From: Pseudevernia furfuracea
Taxonomy: Eukaryota > Ascomycota > Lecanoromycetes > Lecanorales > Parmeliaceae
Length of the DNA stretch: 64,000 nucleotides
Assembly (NCBI GenBank): GCA_022315425.1
Contig: JAIUPT010000024.1
Location: forward strand, 248,001 to 312,000
Direction of reading: 5' to 3'
The first letter of the stretch is position 1; every line of letters begins with the position of its first letter. The translations under genes and the position numbers were made by a program. Positions 10,679 through 22,257 of the stretch are shown here, in pieces. The notes under the pieces are model-generated. The model was not told the DNA's origin. It searched no databases and was given only the letters and a program-made list of their open reading frames with translations.

Positions 10679-12601
10679 TTTCAAAGATGCGTTGATCCAA
10701 ATAGATTATGGAACATGTCGATGAAGCTGAAGCTCGCAGAGCACTAAAGAAGCTGGTGCAGGCGAGATTTAAATTGTTGAACAAAGAAAGTTTCGGTGTT
10801 TATTCACTTCCTGCATGCACGCGGTCTGAGCAAACTGAAACATAAGGAATGTGCCAAGGAAACAAAAATGCCGGTTTCATCAATGAGTTGAACGCAGTGG
10901 TGCCACCATTGAGAACACTCATTCAGAGTAATGTCGAACACGTTAGGTAGAATAAGCTTGTCTGATTCAATCATGTGAATCTTACTCTGACACTTTAGAG
11001 GCGACATTCATAGGAAGGTTGCTTAGTCATCGGATCACCCCTGGATCCATGAACTGATGAGTTTTCAAAAGCAAATCCTGACTTTTCGATAGACATAGAA
11101 CTTTAGCAAAAGGAGAGGTACTATTGGTCCCATGAACAAACACAGGGGGAATGATTAAGGCACACACCTTTTCATTACAAAATTCACCTTTATTCCCTAC
11201 AGACAGTCCCAAATCCGGCTAAACGGCTATTTTTGTGGGGGTGGTTCACGAATGCGACTTCCAAGTTAGACTCGTTCCCACATTGTGTTCTGCTCGTCTT
11301 ATCTTGCTAGCTGTAGCTGTCGCCAGTAAATAGAATCTTGTTTCTCTTCGGGGATTTCTTCTACGCACACGAGCTTCCGTGCTGTTTCAATGCGAGGTGT
11401 AGGTATAAAAGTTATGCACATGCGCATGCGTTTCATACTCGTGATATGCGTTACCTGAGGACAAGCGTTGAGCATCTAAATTGTCCCGCAGTTGAAGCAT
11501 CGAGGCCCATTCGGCAGTAACACCCAATATGGCAGAAGCTGTCAGACGCTAAGTCGGGTATGAGGGTGTGTTCAAAGAAATTGGGGGTGTTCCTTGGAAG
11601 AAAGAGTATGTGCCTCAGTTTTTTCCCAGAAGAAAAATTTCTTCTCAGTGCTATAAGTAGTCTTTTTTTTTTTTTTTTCCACACGCAGGAGCAGAAAGGG
11701 CAAATGTTTCCGGCTCGGGGCCAGTGAACAAGTCATTGTAGAGAACCCACCAGGCGAGCCTCTTGCCGGACTGATGTAGCAACTCATGGCTACACAAGCT
11801 TCAGATGCTCTACCTTGATCCATTCAGAAGCGCCAAGCTCACATCACCATGGGTTTATATGCACTAATGACACCTTGCAGCTGATCTCTCAGTGCAGGAA
11901 AAGAAAACTTGTACGGCGGAAAAAGAAAACTACCCTACTCAAAGGGTGATGGAGGTACTGCTAAATGGATCCCTTCGCCCTTCGGATTGGAAAGACCGGG
12001 AACACCATCATCTTCTGTGAAAGTTCAAGTCATCTGCCATGTCAGAACTCAATTCCGGCGCTAGCTACATCATTCTCCCATCATTCTCTCATCATAGGCC
12101 CATGGGCACCCTACTCTTGATGCATAAAGGAGCATCCCGTGTAGATACAAGCAAAACCCGGGCCCCTAGGTGGGCTTAATCTTTAGATGATTTTCACCCT
12201 ACTATTCACAGTGGCGCTCCTAGTATGAAGACGCTAACCCCAAATGCAGTCTAAGGAGCTTCGGGTTCATTCGGGGCGGCCATGGGACCAGGCCAGCAAC
12301 CTTAATTACCTTAATTGAAAACATCGGAATCATCATCACATTCACACTTCATCATCTAACTTCGCTGTCGATATTCTACGTCACCACTGGTTTCCGATGG
12401 GACGGCAATGTCTCCCGGGACCGAACATCTCTAGACCCAAGGAACGGCAGCCATCTCCGGACTTGCCACCTCCACGGAATTAGTCCGTAGAAACAGTATA
12501 TAAAGGTAAAGCTTCAAAGTCTTTTGCAATATCCTCCTTTTTTTCCCTATCCATCCCCATACAAAACGTCTACCTTACTCGTTAGAAGCATAGCAATCAC
12601 C
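10679..12601. other. Intergenic, no gene seen
   Basis: About 1.9 kb without a supportable gene. A T-tract of about 16 nt lies near 11663. The last few hundred bases are the promoter of the small secreted protein gene; a TATATAAAGG element at about 12496 is a good TATA candidate. Confidence 0.4.
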
Positions 12602-13098
12602 ATGAAATTTCGAGGCTTCCAGCTACTCCCTTGTCTTTTGTTGCTGATTAGCCGCGTCTCTGGCACTGTTGTCCCGGAAATGCCACAGTAATTGCCCTGT
12701 CCCCATGAGCGAACCCACGTATCCCAGTCGTCTCGAGGCTCAATTATGCAAGCCAAGTGCTGAACTATGAACAGTATGATGATCTCACCGCCACCGTCGG
12801 GATTGAGAGCCCCATCGGCACGTATAAATACCTGACCTACAACGCTTGGGTTATCGGCGGAAGCACCACACCAGGCGTGGCCGTCGGCGGTGTCGCCGAC
12901 CAATCCCCACCAAACGCGACGCTGACAGCCGCGGATGTGCAACTGAAAAACGGCACACCATCATTCGCCATCGCAAAGCCTTACAAGTCTTATAGCCTCT
13001 TTGACTTCTACTTTGGCTGCGTCGTCCGTATGGACGAAGGTACCGTCGGCGCCGCCACCTCATTTTTGCTGCTGAGCGGACAGAATTGTAGCTTTTAA
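12602..13098 (+). CDS. Small secreted protein, unknown function (143 aa)
   Basis: Two exons, 12602..12687 and 12753..13098, joined over a 65-nt intron (GTAATT donor, GCAAG acceptor) with matching phase 2. Residues 1-23 are a signal peptide ending near VSG. The mature part reads QVLNYEQYDDLTA, then YKYLTYNAWVI, KPYKSYSLFDFYFGCVV and ends in CSF. The YEQYDDL / GL-Y / FDxxSFYFGC order is that of a widespread family of fungal secreted proteins that fold as a beta-sandwich and have no assigned function. Only two cysteines lie in the C-terminal part (FGC and QNCSF), possibly one disulfide. No frame breaks. Candidate effector or wall-associated protein; that role is inference. Confidence 0.75.
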
Positions 13099-15168
13099 TA
13101 TAAAGATGCTGTAAGGGTCGGGGGAAGCACTGCAGAGTGTAATGGAATCTGGTTGCAGTGGCCTCCAATCGCGATGTACTCAAAGCATGTATGATAAAAT
13201 AACCGGACATGGCCGCGAGGCCGAGTGGGTTGAATCAGCTGCATCTCTGGCTACGTACGTCTCTAAGGGGCGTATGTACGACACGGGGCACGGCCCTCCG
13301 GTTAAGGAAACACACACACACACACTTACACACACACACGGGCATGGATCTTCCTCGACCCTTGCCGACATCTCATTGCGCGCGAGCATCGTTAGCAGGC
13401 TTTGGGTTGCTCAGTCACTTGTACTGCCCGACTCAACAGCAATGCCAAGTCTTCTAAGCACACGAACATAGGCACGATGTAATTGTACTTACTTACGAAA
13501 CCTTGTCATGATATGTATGCATGAGTACGTGAGTAAAAGAAATACCGAGTTCCCAGGACTGCCGGTCGGGTCTTGTGACTGCAAACATATGATACCCAAT
13601 TCACCACACAGCCAACACTAACCACTGACCCATCCCCCCCCCCTCCTCCCCCCCGCGCCGCACTCCCGAAGAACCCCATCGATGCCTCTCGGCGATCTCC
13701 GTTCTCGGACAAACCGGCCGGACCGAACGGCAGTCTCACGTTGGGATTCAGATGGATACAGCAGGGGCCATGGGCCCACAAATATCGATTCGGTCCTGGC
13801 TTGGGGCACCGAAGGAGTTATCACCGTCGAAAGATTTCATGGCCCGCCCTTAGGAAAACCTTGCGGGTACGCTACGGTATCATTTTTTTGGGGCCCAGGA
13901 TCCGGCAGCCGCGTCGGGGTCCCATGGCGGGGATGATAGGTCGGTCATGTCGTTGCTGTGCTGGAGATGGAGGCTCAGATGATGGGTGTTTCGGACGAGG
14001 TTCCGTGAGACGTGAGTGTCGATGGTGTTTGCAGAAGCTGGCAAAGGTAGTGTTTGGCGGAGGCGTGTGCGATGAGGTGCCATTTCCGGCGGGCGCAAGG
14101 AAAGGCAAACGTGCTAGAGATGAAAATTGGGGGTAGAAGGCGAGCGTGGCTTGAGTAAGATGGAAATGTTCTGTTCATGAAAATGTGCTACGGTCACGGT
14201 GGGGACCTGCAGTAGCGAAACAGGCGCATGAAGTAGTCCTAGCACTGAGGCCGAGTAAAGCGCAAAAGGCAGGTCGTGAAGAGTTGACGTTCATATTCGT
14301 GCGCTTCGGTTGGTCGCTGGTCGCCATGATGCGCTTGGAGATCTCAGCTCTCGGATTGGCGCAATGACGATCTTAGCCGTCGCGGCTGCTGTACCAAGCT
14401 TTGCAACAGCGTAAGGTTTTAACAAAGTTATAATCGCATGATGCCACATAAGAGCCTCCGCAGCCGCGAAATGATGCTTCAAAACGCTATAAACTACCGT
14501 TCAAGAGAAGTAAACCAAAAAGCAAGTACAGATTCCCCTGCGGTGCCATACCACTGCTGAACTGCATGTTTGTTTCAGAAGGCCGGATGCCTTCGAGAGA
14601 CCAGCTATCATGCTCGAGAGTGAAGGCTACGAGAAAGATTATCTATCAATATAAAATTCGCTGTGCCCTGGACTTGGCTCTTCAAGGCCTCTTACCCGGT
14701 CGGGAGAAGAAGCATTTTCGAGGCCAGGAATGGAAAGATGCTTAAAAAAAGTATGGGAATAGTACGGCGCTGTGTGAATGAGTGAAAGGGGGGCCATGAA
14801 AAAAGGACGCAGCTTCTTGTTTTCAGCTCAGCGTTACACTCGGCAGAAAAGAACAGATACCAGGGGATTGTAACTACGAAAAATCCCGATACGTCACCGC
14901 CAACGGGACGGATTGCGATAAGAAAGAAGCAGGGATCAAACCCTGAGTCCATATCCATAGAAAGCGGTGGGAAGCTGACGATAGATGCGACATGCGCAAA
15001 ATGGATGTATGCGTACCTGGTTTCACGTTATATCACGAGAAGGGGCTCGGGTTTCGAAGACGTTATGCAATGTAAACGAAATGCAAGTCGGCACAAAGAC
15101 GGCCGGGAGACAAAGCTCCCCGGACATCGAAATTTGATGGAGGAAGTGCTTTGTATTCTTTCCACCCG
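13099..15168. other. Intergenic; simple repeats
   Basis: No gene I can support in about 2 kb, although several ORFs of 60-130 codons exist because the DNA is GC-rich here. A CA microsatellite lies at 13310..13339 and a C-rich tract at 13633..13654. Confidence 0.4.
13310..13339. repeat. (CA)n microsatellite
   Basis: Interrupted CACACA run, seen directly. Confidence 0.9.
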
Positions 15169-16343
15169 CTAGGTTGGCCATGGCGCTGGGGCAACGATAT
15201 TTGGTAGATCCACACTAATCCTCGTTGAAGTGTTGCCAATAGACTGCCCTCTATAGGTAGAATTATTTTGGGATCCCGAGCCACCACTCAATGTCGTGTT
15301 TGCGTCAATTTCCATTAATTCAACGCTACCTTGGTGGAATGGTACAGTACCGCTAAACATCGGCCTACCCCCTTGTGGGAAATCCGTGCACCCTGACCTA
15401 ATGTCTGCCACATGTTCATCAGCACGGTACAAATGGATGTGGAGTCATACTGATAAGCCATAGAAGGAAGCCTAGCCAAAGCCATGGAAATCAACTCACT
15501 GGCAGCATAATAAACGTAGTTCTGGGCGTTGTTCACAGCACTGCTGGCACTCATCGACATGCAGTCGTTGGAATTGGCGACATCGGATAGGCTCCCACTA
15601 CGGGCATAGATGTATGCATGCGCCAGCTCATGCAATACCACCCAAAGCTGGTAATTGACGAGACGCTTGCCATCGTCTCGGAAGCGATTGAAATGCGGGT
15701 CCACTCTTAGGCAACTTGATTTTGACGACGAAGGAATACCGGCGTAGGTCCAGAAAGCGGGACATAGTACGATGGAGTTTTTGAGAAACTTTGTGCCAAA
15801 GACACCGAAGGCAAGGACCGGACTCTGTTGACAGGCTGTGAATGCATCAAACTGTCTCCCTCCCTCGCCTCCTAACTCCAATGACCAGGTAATTTGCTCA
15901 AAGCCTGTGACACACACAAATTGGGGGGTGATTGGTAACCCGAAGAGTCCAGGGGGGGGATCTGGTATAGCGTGCGGTCCGGGAGAGAAGGGGGCGCCTG
16001 TCGTAATGTTTGAGAGGATACTGTACACAAATGGAGCGAAAGCAATGTTCTTAAAGAAAGTGGTATATGCAGGGCTGGAACTAGGTTGGGAAACGTCGTC
16101 AAGGACCGGTTGGAGTGCAGCAATGAGGGTATTGATAAGAACGGAGACCTGGGAAGTGCGCGTGCCGCAATTGTATGTATGGTAAGGTCCGGTCTGAACA
16201 CCTTCCAGGGCTGCAATCAACGTCAGTGTTTGCGCACAGGTAGACACATGGGGAAACGTACGTGCTATATACTGAGGCCTCGCACATGCTCCGCTCACTA
16301 GACTCAGGAAAATCCAGCATCGCTTTGTGAACGATCGCTGCAT
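15169..16343 (-). CDS. Secreted M35-like (deuterolysin/aspzincin-type) metallopeptidase
   Basis: Three exons, 16262..16343, 15451..16210 and 15169..15397, give about 356 aa. Intron 1 (16211..16261, 51 nt) keeps the frame whether spliced or not; intron 2 (15398..15450, 53 nt, GTATGA..TTAG with a CTGAT branch) is needed to reach the C-terminal frame. A signal peptide ends near GACA. The zinc site is HELAHAYIY at about residues 221-229; CPAFW precedes it. After it comes DCMSMSASSAVNNAQNYVYY, which matches the deuterolysin pattern with a downstream Ala-Asn-rich helix and third ligand region. Several paired Cys suggest disulfides. The last ~60 residues (GSGSQNNSTYRG onward) are a Ser/Asn-rich tail not typical of short deuterolysins. 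Predicted extracellular protein digestion; exact subfamily uncertain. Confidence 0.82.
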
Positions 16344-16708
16344 TCTAAGGTTGTTGAAGCATGAAAAACGCCAAGGTCAACGATGCAGGATCTGGCGAAG
16401 TGCATGAGGTTTTTTCTTTCGGCACGTGGGGAGGAATCATTTCGCGTGTACATAGACTTTTCGCGTAGAAGAAAGCGGAGATGAGGCCGATGCTGCGACG
16501 CAATCACATTAGAGCTATGACTTTGCGAAACGTGTCGCATGTTTGCTATTAACAATCGAGTCTGAGATTAGCGCGCAAGAATCAATGTACGTAGTTGCGC
16601 CGGAGCCGCCCCAGCCAGACTAGCAATTATATGGAAAGTACATCACAAATGGTGCTTGCAGGATTTTAGGGCGCAACTTGCTCGCTGGAGAACAAAGTTC
16701 ATCTTTAT
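16344..16708. other. Intergenic
   Basis: No gene seen; promoter of the metallopeptidase and 3' flank of the F-box gene. Confidence 0.4.
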
Positions 16709-18191
16709 CTAGCCTGGCATTCCTGCTTCTTCTTGTGTTTCATTCCAACCCTCCGGTGCTCTGAGATGACCAGTCAACGAAATTCCGTTGGGCCCAAACA
16801 CATTCAGTAGTTCAGTCGGACATTGCCACACCAGGCATGTGTATCTGAGAGATCCTTTGGCTCCTTGCACAGAGTCTCGCTCCGGCATGAGTACAGATTT
16901 CAGGCTCGGATAGTGCTCCGCTTTGTGCGCGGCGATCTCTACAAGCCAGGAGCAGTCTGAAACTTTTGTCTCAGCATACCACGATCTAGCAAAGTTTCCT
17001 GTCTGGGGGTGATCGACCGAGTAAACAGACCCTCGTTTGAACTGAATTCAATCTGAAAATCTGCGTTAGTAGATCTTGAACAGGAAAATCCAATTCTCGC
17101 CAAACCCCATGAAGATCCTCGTGGGGCTCTGCCGACTTGAAGAAGAAAGAGCTTGACGGAATACTCCATCGAAGTGCCCTGCAACCGGTGAGGTCTAGCC
17201 TGAAGCCGTCGTGGCGGGGCCACCCCGCAGCGTCAACAGTAAGCGCAAGATTGACCAGTGTCTCTGGGGCGATAATGGATCCATCATCTCGTACTCGTGT
17301 CTATAGTTAGAAGTTTTCCGGAATCTTCCTAGCACGATACAATGTAAGGATGTGAGTCGTCGAGAAAAGGAGAGTATGGAATTCATGCCTTGCGTGTTTA
17401 CAGGAGTCCAGCAGATATTGATATTATCAACACTTGACGCCCGAATGACAGAGTCAACATCGTCGGTGATCTCCGGGTCGCGGGTCTCGCGGACCCCATC
17501 AACGTTTAGGCTCCGAATCTTGGGAAGCTTCAAGAAATAAAAGATCTCTGCGGCCGAAAGCGTGGGAAGAGTAAGATCTAGACTGCGTAATTCAGGGAAT
17601 GGGTTCTGATAAAGGGCTGCTGCTCTCCACCCATTCGAATCTGGAGGCAGGCGCATAACGATCTCCAGCTGACGTAAGGCTTTGAGCTTGGTGAGAAGAG
17701 GGTTTAGAATATCACTGATATTGACGTCTTCCTTATCGTCATAGCATGAGATATGGGCCTTATAAGTAGGCGGGGACTACGCGTACACCCCCACTCTATT
17801 AGGCGTACACCCCCCCCTTTATACTAGGTATACGCAGTCTTGAGAGCTTCAAAGTGGGTGGTCTTGCTACCTGCAGAGCGGTCACGAGTGAATAGGATTC
17901 TCTCACCCTTCGGGGGGCCCCTTCTGTACACACTCGCTCCTTCGCTCTTGCGGTGCGCTGGGAATTTAAACAGACTAGCCCTGCCGGGTTCTTATGAACA
18001 TTTGACAATCGCTCGAAGTCACTAGTGTACAATTGGAAGTGGATATCCCGTGGCAATACGATACGAACCAAGTCACCTAATCGACACGATACAAGGGCTA
18101 CGCGACAAAGCTGACTCTTGTCCTCTATTATGTCGCCGAGCACCTTCAGCAGAAGTTCCTCTGGTAGCTGTAGTAGATGCATCCTGTTCAC
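16709..18191 (-). CDS. F-box/LRR-like protein, 3' part probably frameshifted
   Basis: Exon 1 (17871..18191) starts MNRMHLLQLPEELLLKVLGD, an F-box. A GTAGCA..CGTAG intron (17777..17870) leads to exon 2 (17402..17776), with LRR-like text such as FPELRSLDLTLPTLS and FLKLPKIRSLNVDGV. A 101-nt intron (17301..17401) then leads to exon 3 from 17300, which reads DDGSIIAPETLVNLALTV and LDLTGCRALRW. Near 17110-17010 the family-like text moves through two further frames (DFQIEFSSNEGLF, then YSVDHPQTGNFARSWYAE) without a canonical intron. One micro-intron plus a missing T in the run at about 17022 would explain it. The last frame stays open to a TAG at 16709..16711. F-box proteins recruit substrates to SCF ubiquitin ligases. 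Either a young pseudogene or an unusual splice; the first three exons look sound. Confidence 0.6.
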
Positions 18192-18599
18192 GATGCCAGT
18201 TCCTACTCGTTCCGTGCAGATATTGGCCGTGGCTTTGCCTGATGCGCAGGACTTTAATCATATGATAGGTTGGCATTCCTTGGATGTTGGATCTGAGATC
18301 AGACCAACCTAGGCTTGAAGTACAGGCTACGCAGCGGAACTTAGGGCTAGGGCTAAAGACTTTATAGACTCCCCCTGATTCCAGTGGCAATTGCATATAC
18401 TCCGTAAGCGACGGTGGACCCACCGGTGCAATCCCCGACATCCGATCAAGCGGGGCAATTACCTCTCCTCGCAACAAGAATCAAGGCAACAATTCTTGGC
18501 AACCCCGCGCAACATCCATTGTTTCCAGAGTCCTGACTTGCACGCATGTATCAGCAGCTGCCCCTACCCGGAGACTTTTCAGCTTCCGTACCCACAGCC
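18192..18599. other. Intergenic between divergent F-box gene and ankyrin-type pseudogene
   Basis: No independent gene seen. An ORF overlapping 18073..18477 on minus is most likely the untranslated leader of the F-box gene. Confidence 0.35.
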
Positions 18600-19015
18600 A
18601 TGGAGCTCCTCGACCTGCCCCCTGAGCTCTTGCAATAGATTTTGCGGCATACTGTCGTGACTGTGGGCTTTCACCGCGCCTTTAGACTGAGACTCGTTAG
18701 CAGTAGGTATCAGGTACACCATCATGGGGATTCCAAAAGTTGATCTACCTCCTAGAGTCGTCCAACTGTGAAGCTTCGTGATCCATCTTTGCGACCGACC
18801 TTATTCAAAACAATCCCTACCAAGTTCTCGATAGTCAGAATCTTTTGGACGCACGAACCCTCGCCTATGCGATTAATAGCAGCGCGCACTTTTCGTCGGA
18901 ATGCGGCAGACTGCGGAAACTCTCAAGAACGAGAGGGAAGATCAATTTCTCGGAATGGGTTTGAAACAAGCCCGTTCACGCACTGTGCTATGCAGCTAGA
19001 ACCAGTGAGTACCGT
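18600..19015 (+). pseudogene. Decayed ankyrin/F-box-type gene
   Basis: The ATG at 18600 begins MELLDLPPELLQ, then a TAG stop, then ILRHTVVTVGFHRAFRLRLV. This is the N-terminus of a fungal family in which an F-box-like LPPEL module precedes ankyrin repeats. After a frame change the text continues QKLIYLLESSNCEAS, a TGA stop, SIFATDLIQNNPYQVLDSQN, LLDARTLAYAINSSAH, and a further TGA before NKPVHALCYAAR. At least three stops and one frameshift exclude a functional product. The first TAG follows Q where relatives have another Gln, and the TGA after EAS would fit an ancestral CGA; both are C-to-T changes. Beyond 19015 no family text is recognisable. Confidence 0.6.
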
Positions 19016-20095
19016 CATGGGAGGAGGGTTGATAAGTATTCTGGCGGCAGCGACACATCCTGGAAGATTTGCAATAGTCCAATCGATGGGCAGTGACGCA
19101 AACGCTGAAAGCAAATACTTCGGAACACTATTATTGCAAACGGCGACTAGTGGAGGTCTAGTGGATTTTGTTCTACGCTTCTCAAGAACAAAGCCGACTT
19201 TTCCTTCCATCACTGGTGCCCGCCTGTTCTACCTCTCGCCACTCTCGCTTACAGAAAATTGTAATCGCCCTATAGGCTGCATCAACGGCAGGCCATGAGG
19301 ACATTTTTCGGCTGCTCTCGGACTCGAAGTACGATTTCGGAGATTCACATTGAGGCTACCAATTTGCTGCTTGTGACGCGGCTCAAAGAGGTCATGCAAG
19401 TGTAGTGCGATGTCTACTAAACCGAGTCGAAACCGGAAGCCGACCACAGAATCAGATCAGTTATTGAACAAAAACATGCTGAAATATTGGGAACTGAGTC
19501 CATGAGAAGAGGTTAGTCGTCACTGATTTTATGGAGCATGGCAAATCACCCTTTGAACTCCCCCGCGTCATGTTTGGTTAAACACAAAGCTTTTAAAGAG
19601 ATGTGGAGAAGAGCAGAGACGTGTAAAGAGACTATTAGTGCTTCCAGGCTAATCACAAAGCTCCAAGCTACTCCAACACAAGCCGAGTATGATTCTTGAA
19701 ACCCAAAGAATGCATTCACTGGGCTTCAGTGTATGCTTGCGACTAAAATACAGTGTAGATAGCCGAGGTTTGTAGAGTATTCGTAAGCGCTGGCAGCATA
19801 ATCACTAAACAACGTCGATGGCCCCATTACTGTAGTGTAGCAAGGAAGCTTTTCCTTCTAGATTCGTGAGAGCATGCTTGCTTTGCTAGCCTGCAGAAAG
19901 CAGCGAGAGTCAGTGGTTCAGGATGCCGAATTCAGGCTGACTAAGCAGCCTCATCTGTTTTTGCCTGCTTTTAATGCTTCGACCCCTCAGATGTTTACAG
20001 TGGGACACAGAGCCACTTCTTCGTACTAAACACGCATAATAGCGTTAGTGGCTGTGAACACATTTCCATCCCGCCTTGAAATCCACATCGATGAT
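19016..20095. other. Intergenic, no gene seen
   Basis: Possibly contains further eroded ankyrin DNA on the left. The right end is the promoter of the deaminase gene. Confidence 0.4.
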
Positions 20096-21190
20096 ATGGC
20101 AACAAATGTGGATGCGGCATTTACCAAGAACCTTCCCAAAGTTGAACTGCACGCTCACCTCACAGGAAGCATCACTCCACAATGTCTTCACGAGATATGG
20201 ACCCAAAGAAGGTCCGAAGACTCGACCATGACACTCCAGGATCCATTGAAAGCGATGTCAAAGGACAAGTCATGGGATATAATAACATTCTTTCCCTTGT
20301 TCTCAAAATATATCTACCAGCTGTGCTCCACGCCGGCAAGCATCATTTACTCTACCAACGCCGTTCTTCATGACTTCAAAGAGGATGGCGTCGTTTATTT
20401 TGAACTTCGAACTACCCCTCGCTCTTCTTCTTCCATGTCCAAAAGTGACTACATCACCACCATTCTTTCCTGCATTGACAACTCTCCCGACTGCAATTTC
20501 ATGACCACGTACCTTATTCTCTCCATCGACCGTCGTAATACTCCAGATGAAGCAATGCAAGTGGTTGACCTAGCCATCCAATACCGATCACGAGGCGTTG
20601 TTGGCGTCGACCTGTGCGGCGATCCAAGCCAAGGGGATGTCTCGGTTTTTAAAGAAGCTTTTCAAAAAGCTAAGCTGCATGGATTGAAAATCACGCTACA
20701 TTTCGCCGAAGTTCCCGCTTCATCTTCCTTACTGGAATTGAATACTTTACTCTCTTTCAAACCAGACAGATTGGGTCACGTTATCCATGTTCTCGACGAA
20801 ACCAAGAACCAGATCAAGGACGGAAAACTTGGGCTCGAGCTCTGCGTCTCGTGTAACGTGTTGGCAAAGCTGGTCAAAGGCGGTGTGGCAGACCATCATG
20901 TCATGTCTTGGATCAAGACAAGATGTCCTGTCATTTTATGCGTGAGTCTTCCTATCCGTCATCCAATTCAATGGCTAATTGTCTCAATGCAGACGGACGA
21001 TGTCGGCGTCTTTGATTCTAAACTGAGCAATGAATATCTGCTGGTTGCCCAAGCCTTCAATCTAAGCCGACGTGATCTGATCGACCTTTGTGAGCAAGCA
21101 GTGGAGGCCATTTTCGGAGACGAGCACGAGAAGCAGAGACTCTGGGCCTTGGTCAAAGATGCCAGGGAGATATGGATGCACACAGAATGA
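20096..21190 (+). CDS. Adenosine deaminase-like protein (ADAL / N6-methyl-AMP deaminase type)
   Basis: Two exons (20096..20941 and 20993..21190) around a 51-nt GTGAGT..TGCAG intron encode about 347 aa. Residues 16-24 read VELHAHLTG, the HxH zinc pair. Later come GVVGVDLCGDP, LHGLKITLHFAEV (metal/catalytic HxxE), RLGHVIHV (conserved GH), CVSCNVL, and, across the splice junction, CTDDVGVF with the catalytic Asp pair. All active-site elements are present, so the enzyme is likely active. Short length, no extra N-terminal domain and PKVELHAHL fit the ADAL branch, whose characterised members deaminate N6-methyl-AMP to IMP, rather than secreted ADGF or classical ADA. I use the ATG at 20096 because upstream in-frame codons lack ATG. 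Cytosolic by absence of signals. Confidence 0.9.
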   Translation: MATNVDAAFTKNLPKVELHAHLTGSITPQCLHEIWTQRRSEDSTMTLQDPLKAMSKDKSWDIITFFPLFSKYIYQLCSTPASIIYSTNAVLHDFKEDGVVYFELRTTPRSSSSMSKSDYITTILSCIDNSPDCNFMTTYLILSIDRRNTPDEAMQVVDLAIQYRSRGVVGVDLCGDPSQGDVSVFKEAFQKAKLHGLKITLHFAEVPASSSLLELNTLLSFKPDRLGHVIHVLDETKNQIKDGKLGLELCVSCNVLAKLVKGGVADHHVMSWIKTRCPVILCVSLPIRHPIQWLIVSMQTDDVGVFDSKLSNEYLLVAQAFNLSRRDLIDLCEQAVEAIFGDEHEKQRLWALVKDAREIWMHTE

Positions 21191-21675
21191 CCACAAGTGG
21201 ACTTATTTTTTCTTTGAAGTCATCTCGATCTTCCCTATGCTACCTACCTATTCAGGTAATTACAACGCTTAACCTACTGGCCAGTTGTGTGCAGCTGATT
21301 CCCTAAAGGACATGCGACAGTCAGCTGCCGATTAGACATAGGAGAAACGCGAGGCTACCAATGGTGGTGCCCGAATTCTTCAAGTGAGAGTACCCAACTT
21401 TGCTAACTAATCATCAATTGGCACGTTTCGATCAATACACCGCAGCTTTACCCTAACATCTTCCCCCGCACGAGAACATCCCGCAACACTAACTAAATGT
21501 CGCTGCCGCCACGCGCTCAGAAAATAAAAGGTGGGATGAATTGCGCGTTCGAGCATCGGTCTTGGATTTCTTACGTGAAATGCCAGAAGTAAAAACAGGC
21601 ATGACTCTCTCACATTCTCATCTTCATCGCCAACTGCAACTGCATCACCGTTTCATGTCTGGTGCTGTTGTGTAG
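21191..21675. other. Intergenic
   Basis: No gene seen; 3' flank of the deaminase and promoter of the next gene. Confidence 0.4.
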
Positions 21676-22257
21676 ATGAAAAGGCCCATCATGCAACCCC
21701 ACGCCTACCCCATCTTACTCGCGCTTCTCCTGTCCCTCACAGCCGCTGCAATCGCCATTGCCGTTCCACACCCAATCAATGCGCTCTCCTCGGGCAAAGC
21801 TCACGATAACCGTCTCCCCTCACGTATAGCAACACGACCTCACTCGGCCCAAAAACGTGATTTCACCCTCAAAATCAAGGACCTCCCCGATGGCTACACC
21901 GGCATCTTCACCACCTTCGTCTCCATCTGCCCCAAACTCCCTGCCACCGCAACATTCATCCGTTTCTTCAAAACCGCCGCCGCCTATTCCGCCGCGGACC
22001 CATCCCCCGGCCGTCGCCACCAACGTTTCACCCTCGGGGCGCTGGCGCTGGAATTGGTGGTGCAAGGGCAGAATGAGGTGGTGAGCAGGGAGTTTGTCCA
22101 AGCGGCAAGTCTGTGGTTGTTGGATGCGGCGATGAAGGGGTGGACGGGGTTCTTTAGGGCTTGGATTACCGACGGAGTTGACAATGAGGTTGTGGAGATT
22201 AGGATGGGGACTATTTTTGACATGCCGGCGGCGGATAACTGGGGTATTGATGTTTGA
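21676..22257 (+). CDS. Predicted secreted protein, unknown function (193 aa)
   Basis: An intronless ORF. A hydrophobic segment YPILLALLLSLTAAAIAIAV near the N-terminus is a signal peptide or anchor; the second in-frame Met (21691) would give a tighter signal peptide. A dibasic QKR at about residue 60 could be a Kex2 site, making residues 24-60 a propeptide. The mature part reads FTLKIKDLPDGYTGIFTTFV, with an FKTAAAYSAA segment and the C-terminal EIRMGTIFDMPAADNWGIDV. I do not recognise the family. Codon use looks like the neighbours; no frame break. Confidence 0.6.
   Translation: MKRPIMQPHAYPILLALLLSLTAAAIAIAVPHPINALSSGKAHDNRLPSRIATRPHSAQKRDFTLKIKDLPDGYTGIFTTFVSICPKLPATATFIRFFKTAAAYSAADPSPGRRHQRFTLGALALELVVQGQNEVVSREFVQAASLWLLDAAMKGWTGFFRAWITDGVDNEVVEIRMGTIFDMPAADNWGIDV

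Noticed and set aside
13741..14136. 131-codon plus ORF
   Set aside because: GC-rich region with overlapping ORFs in several frames, no motifs or splice sites.
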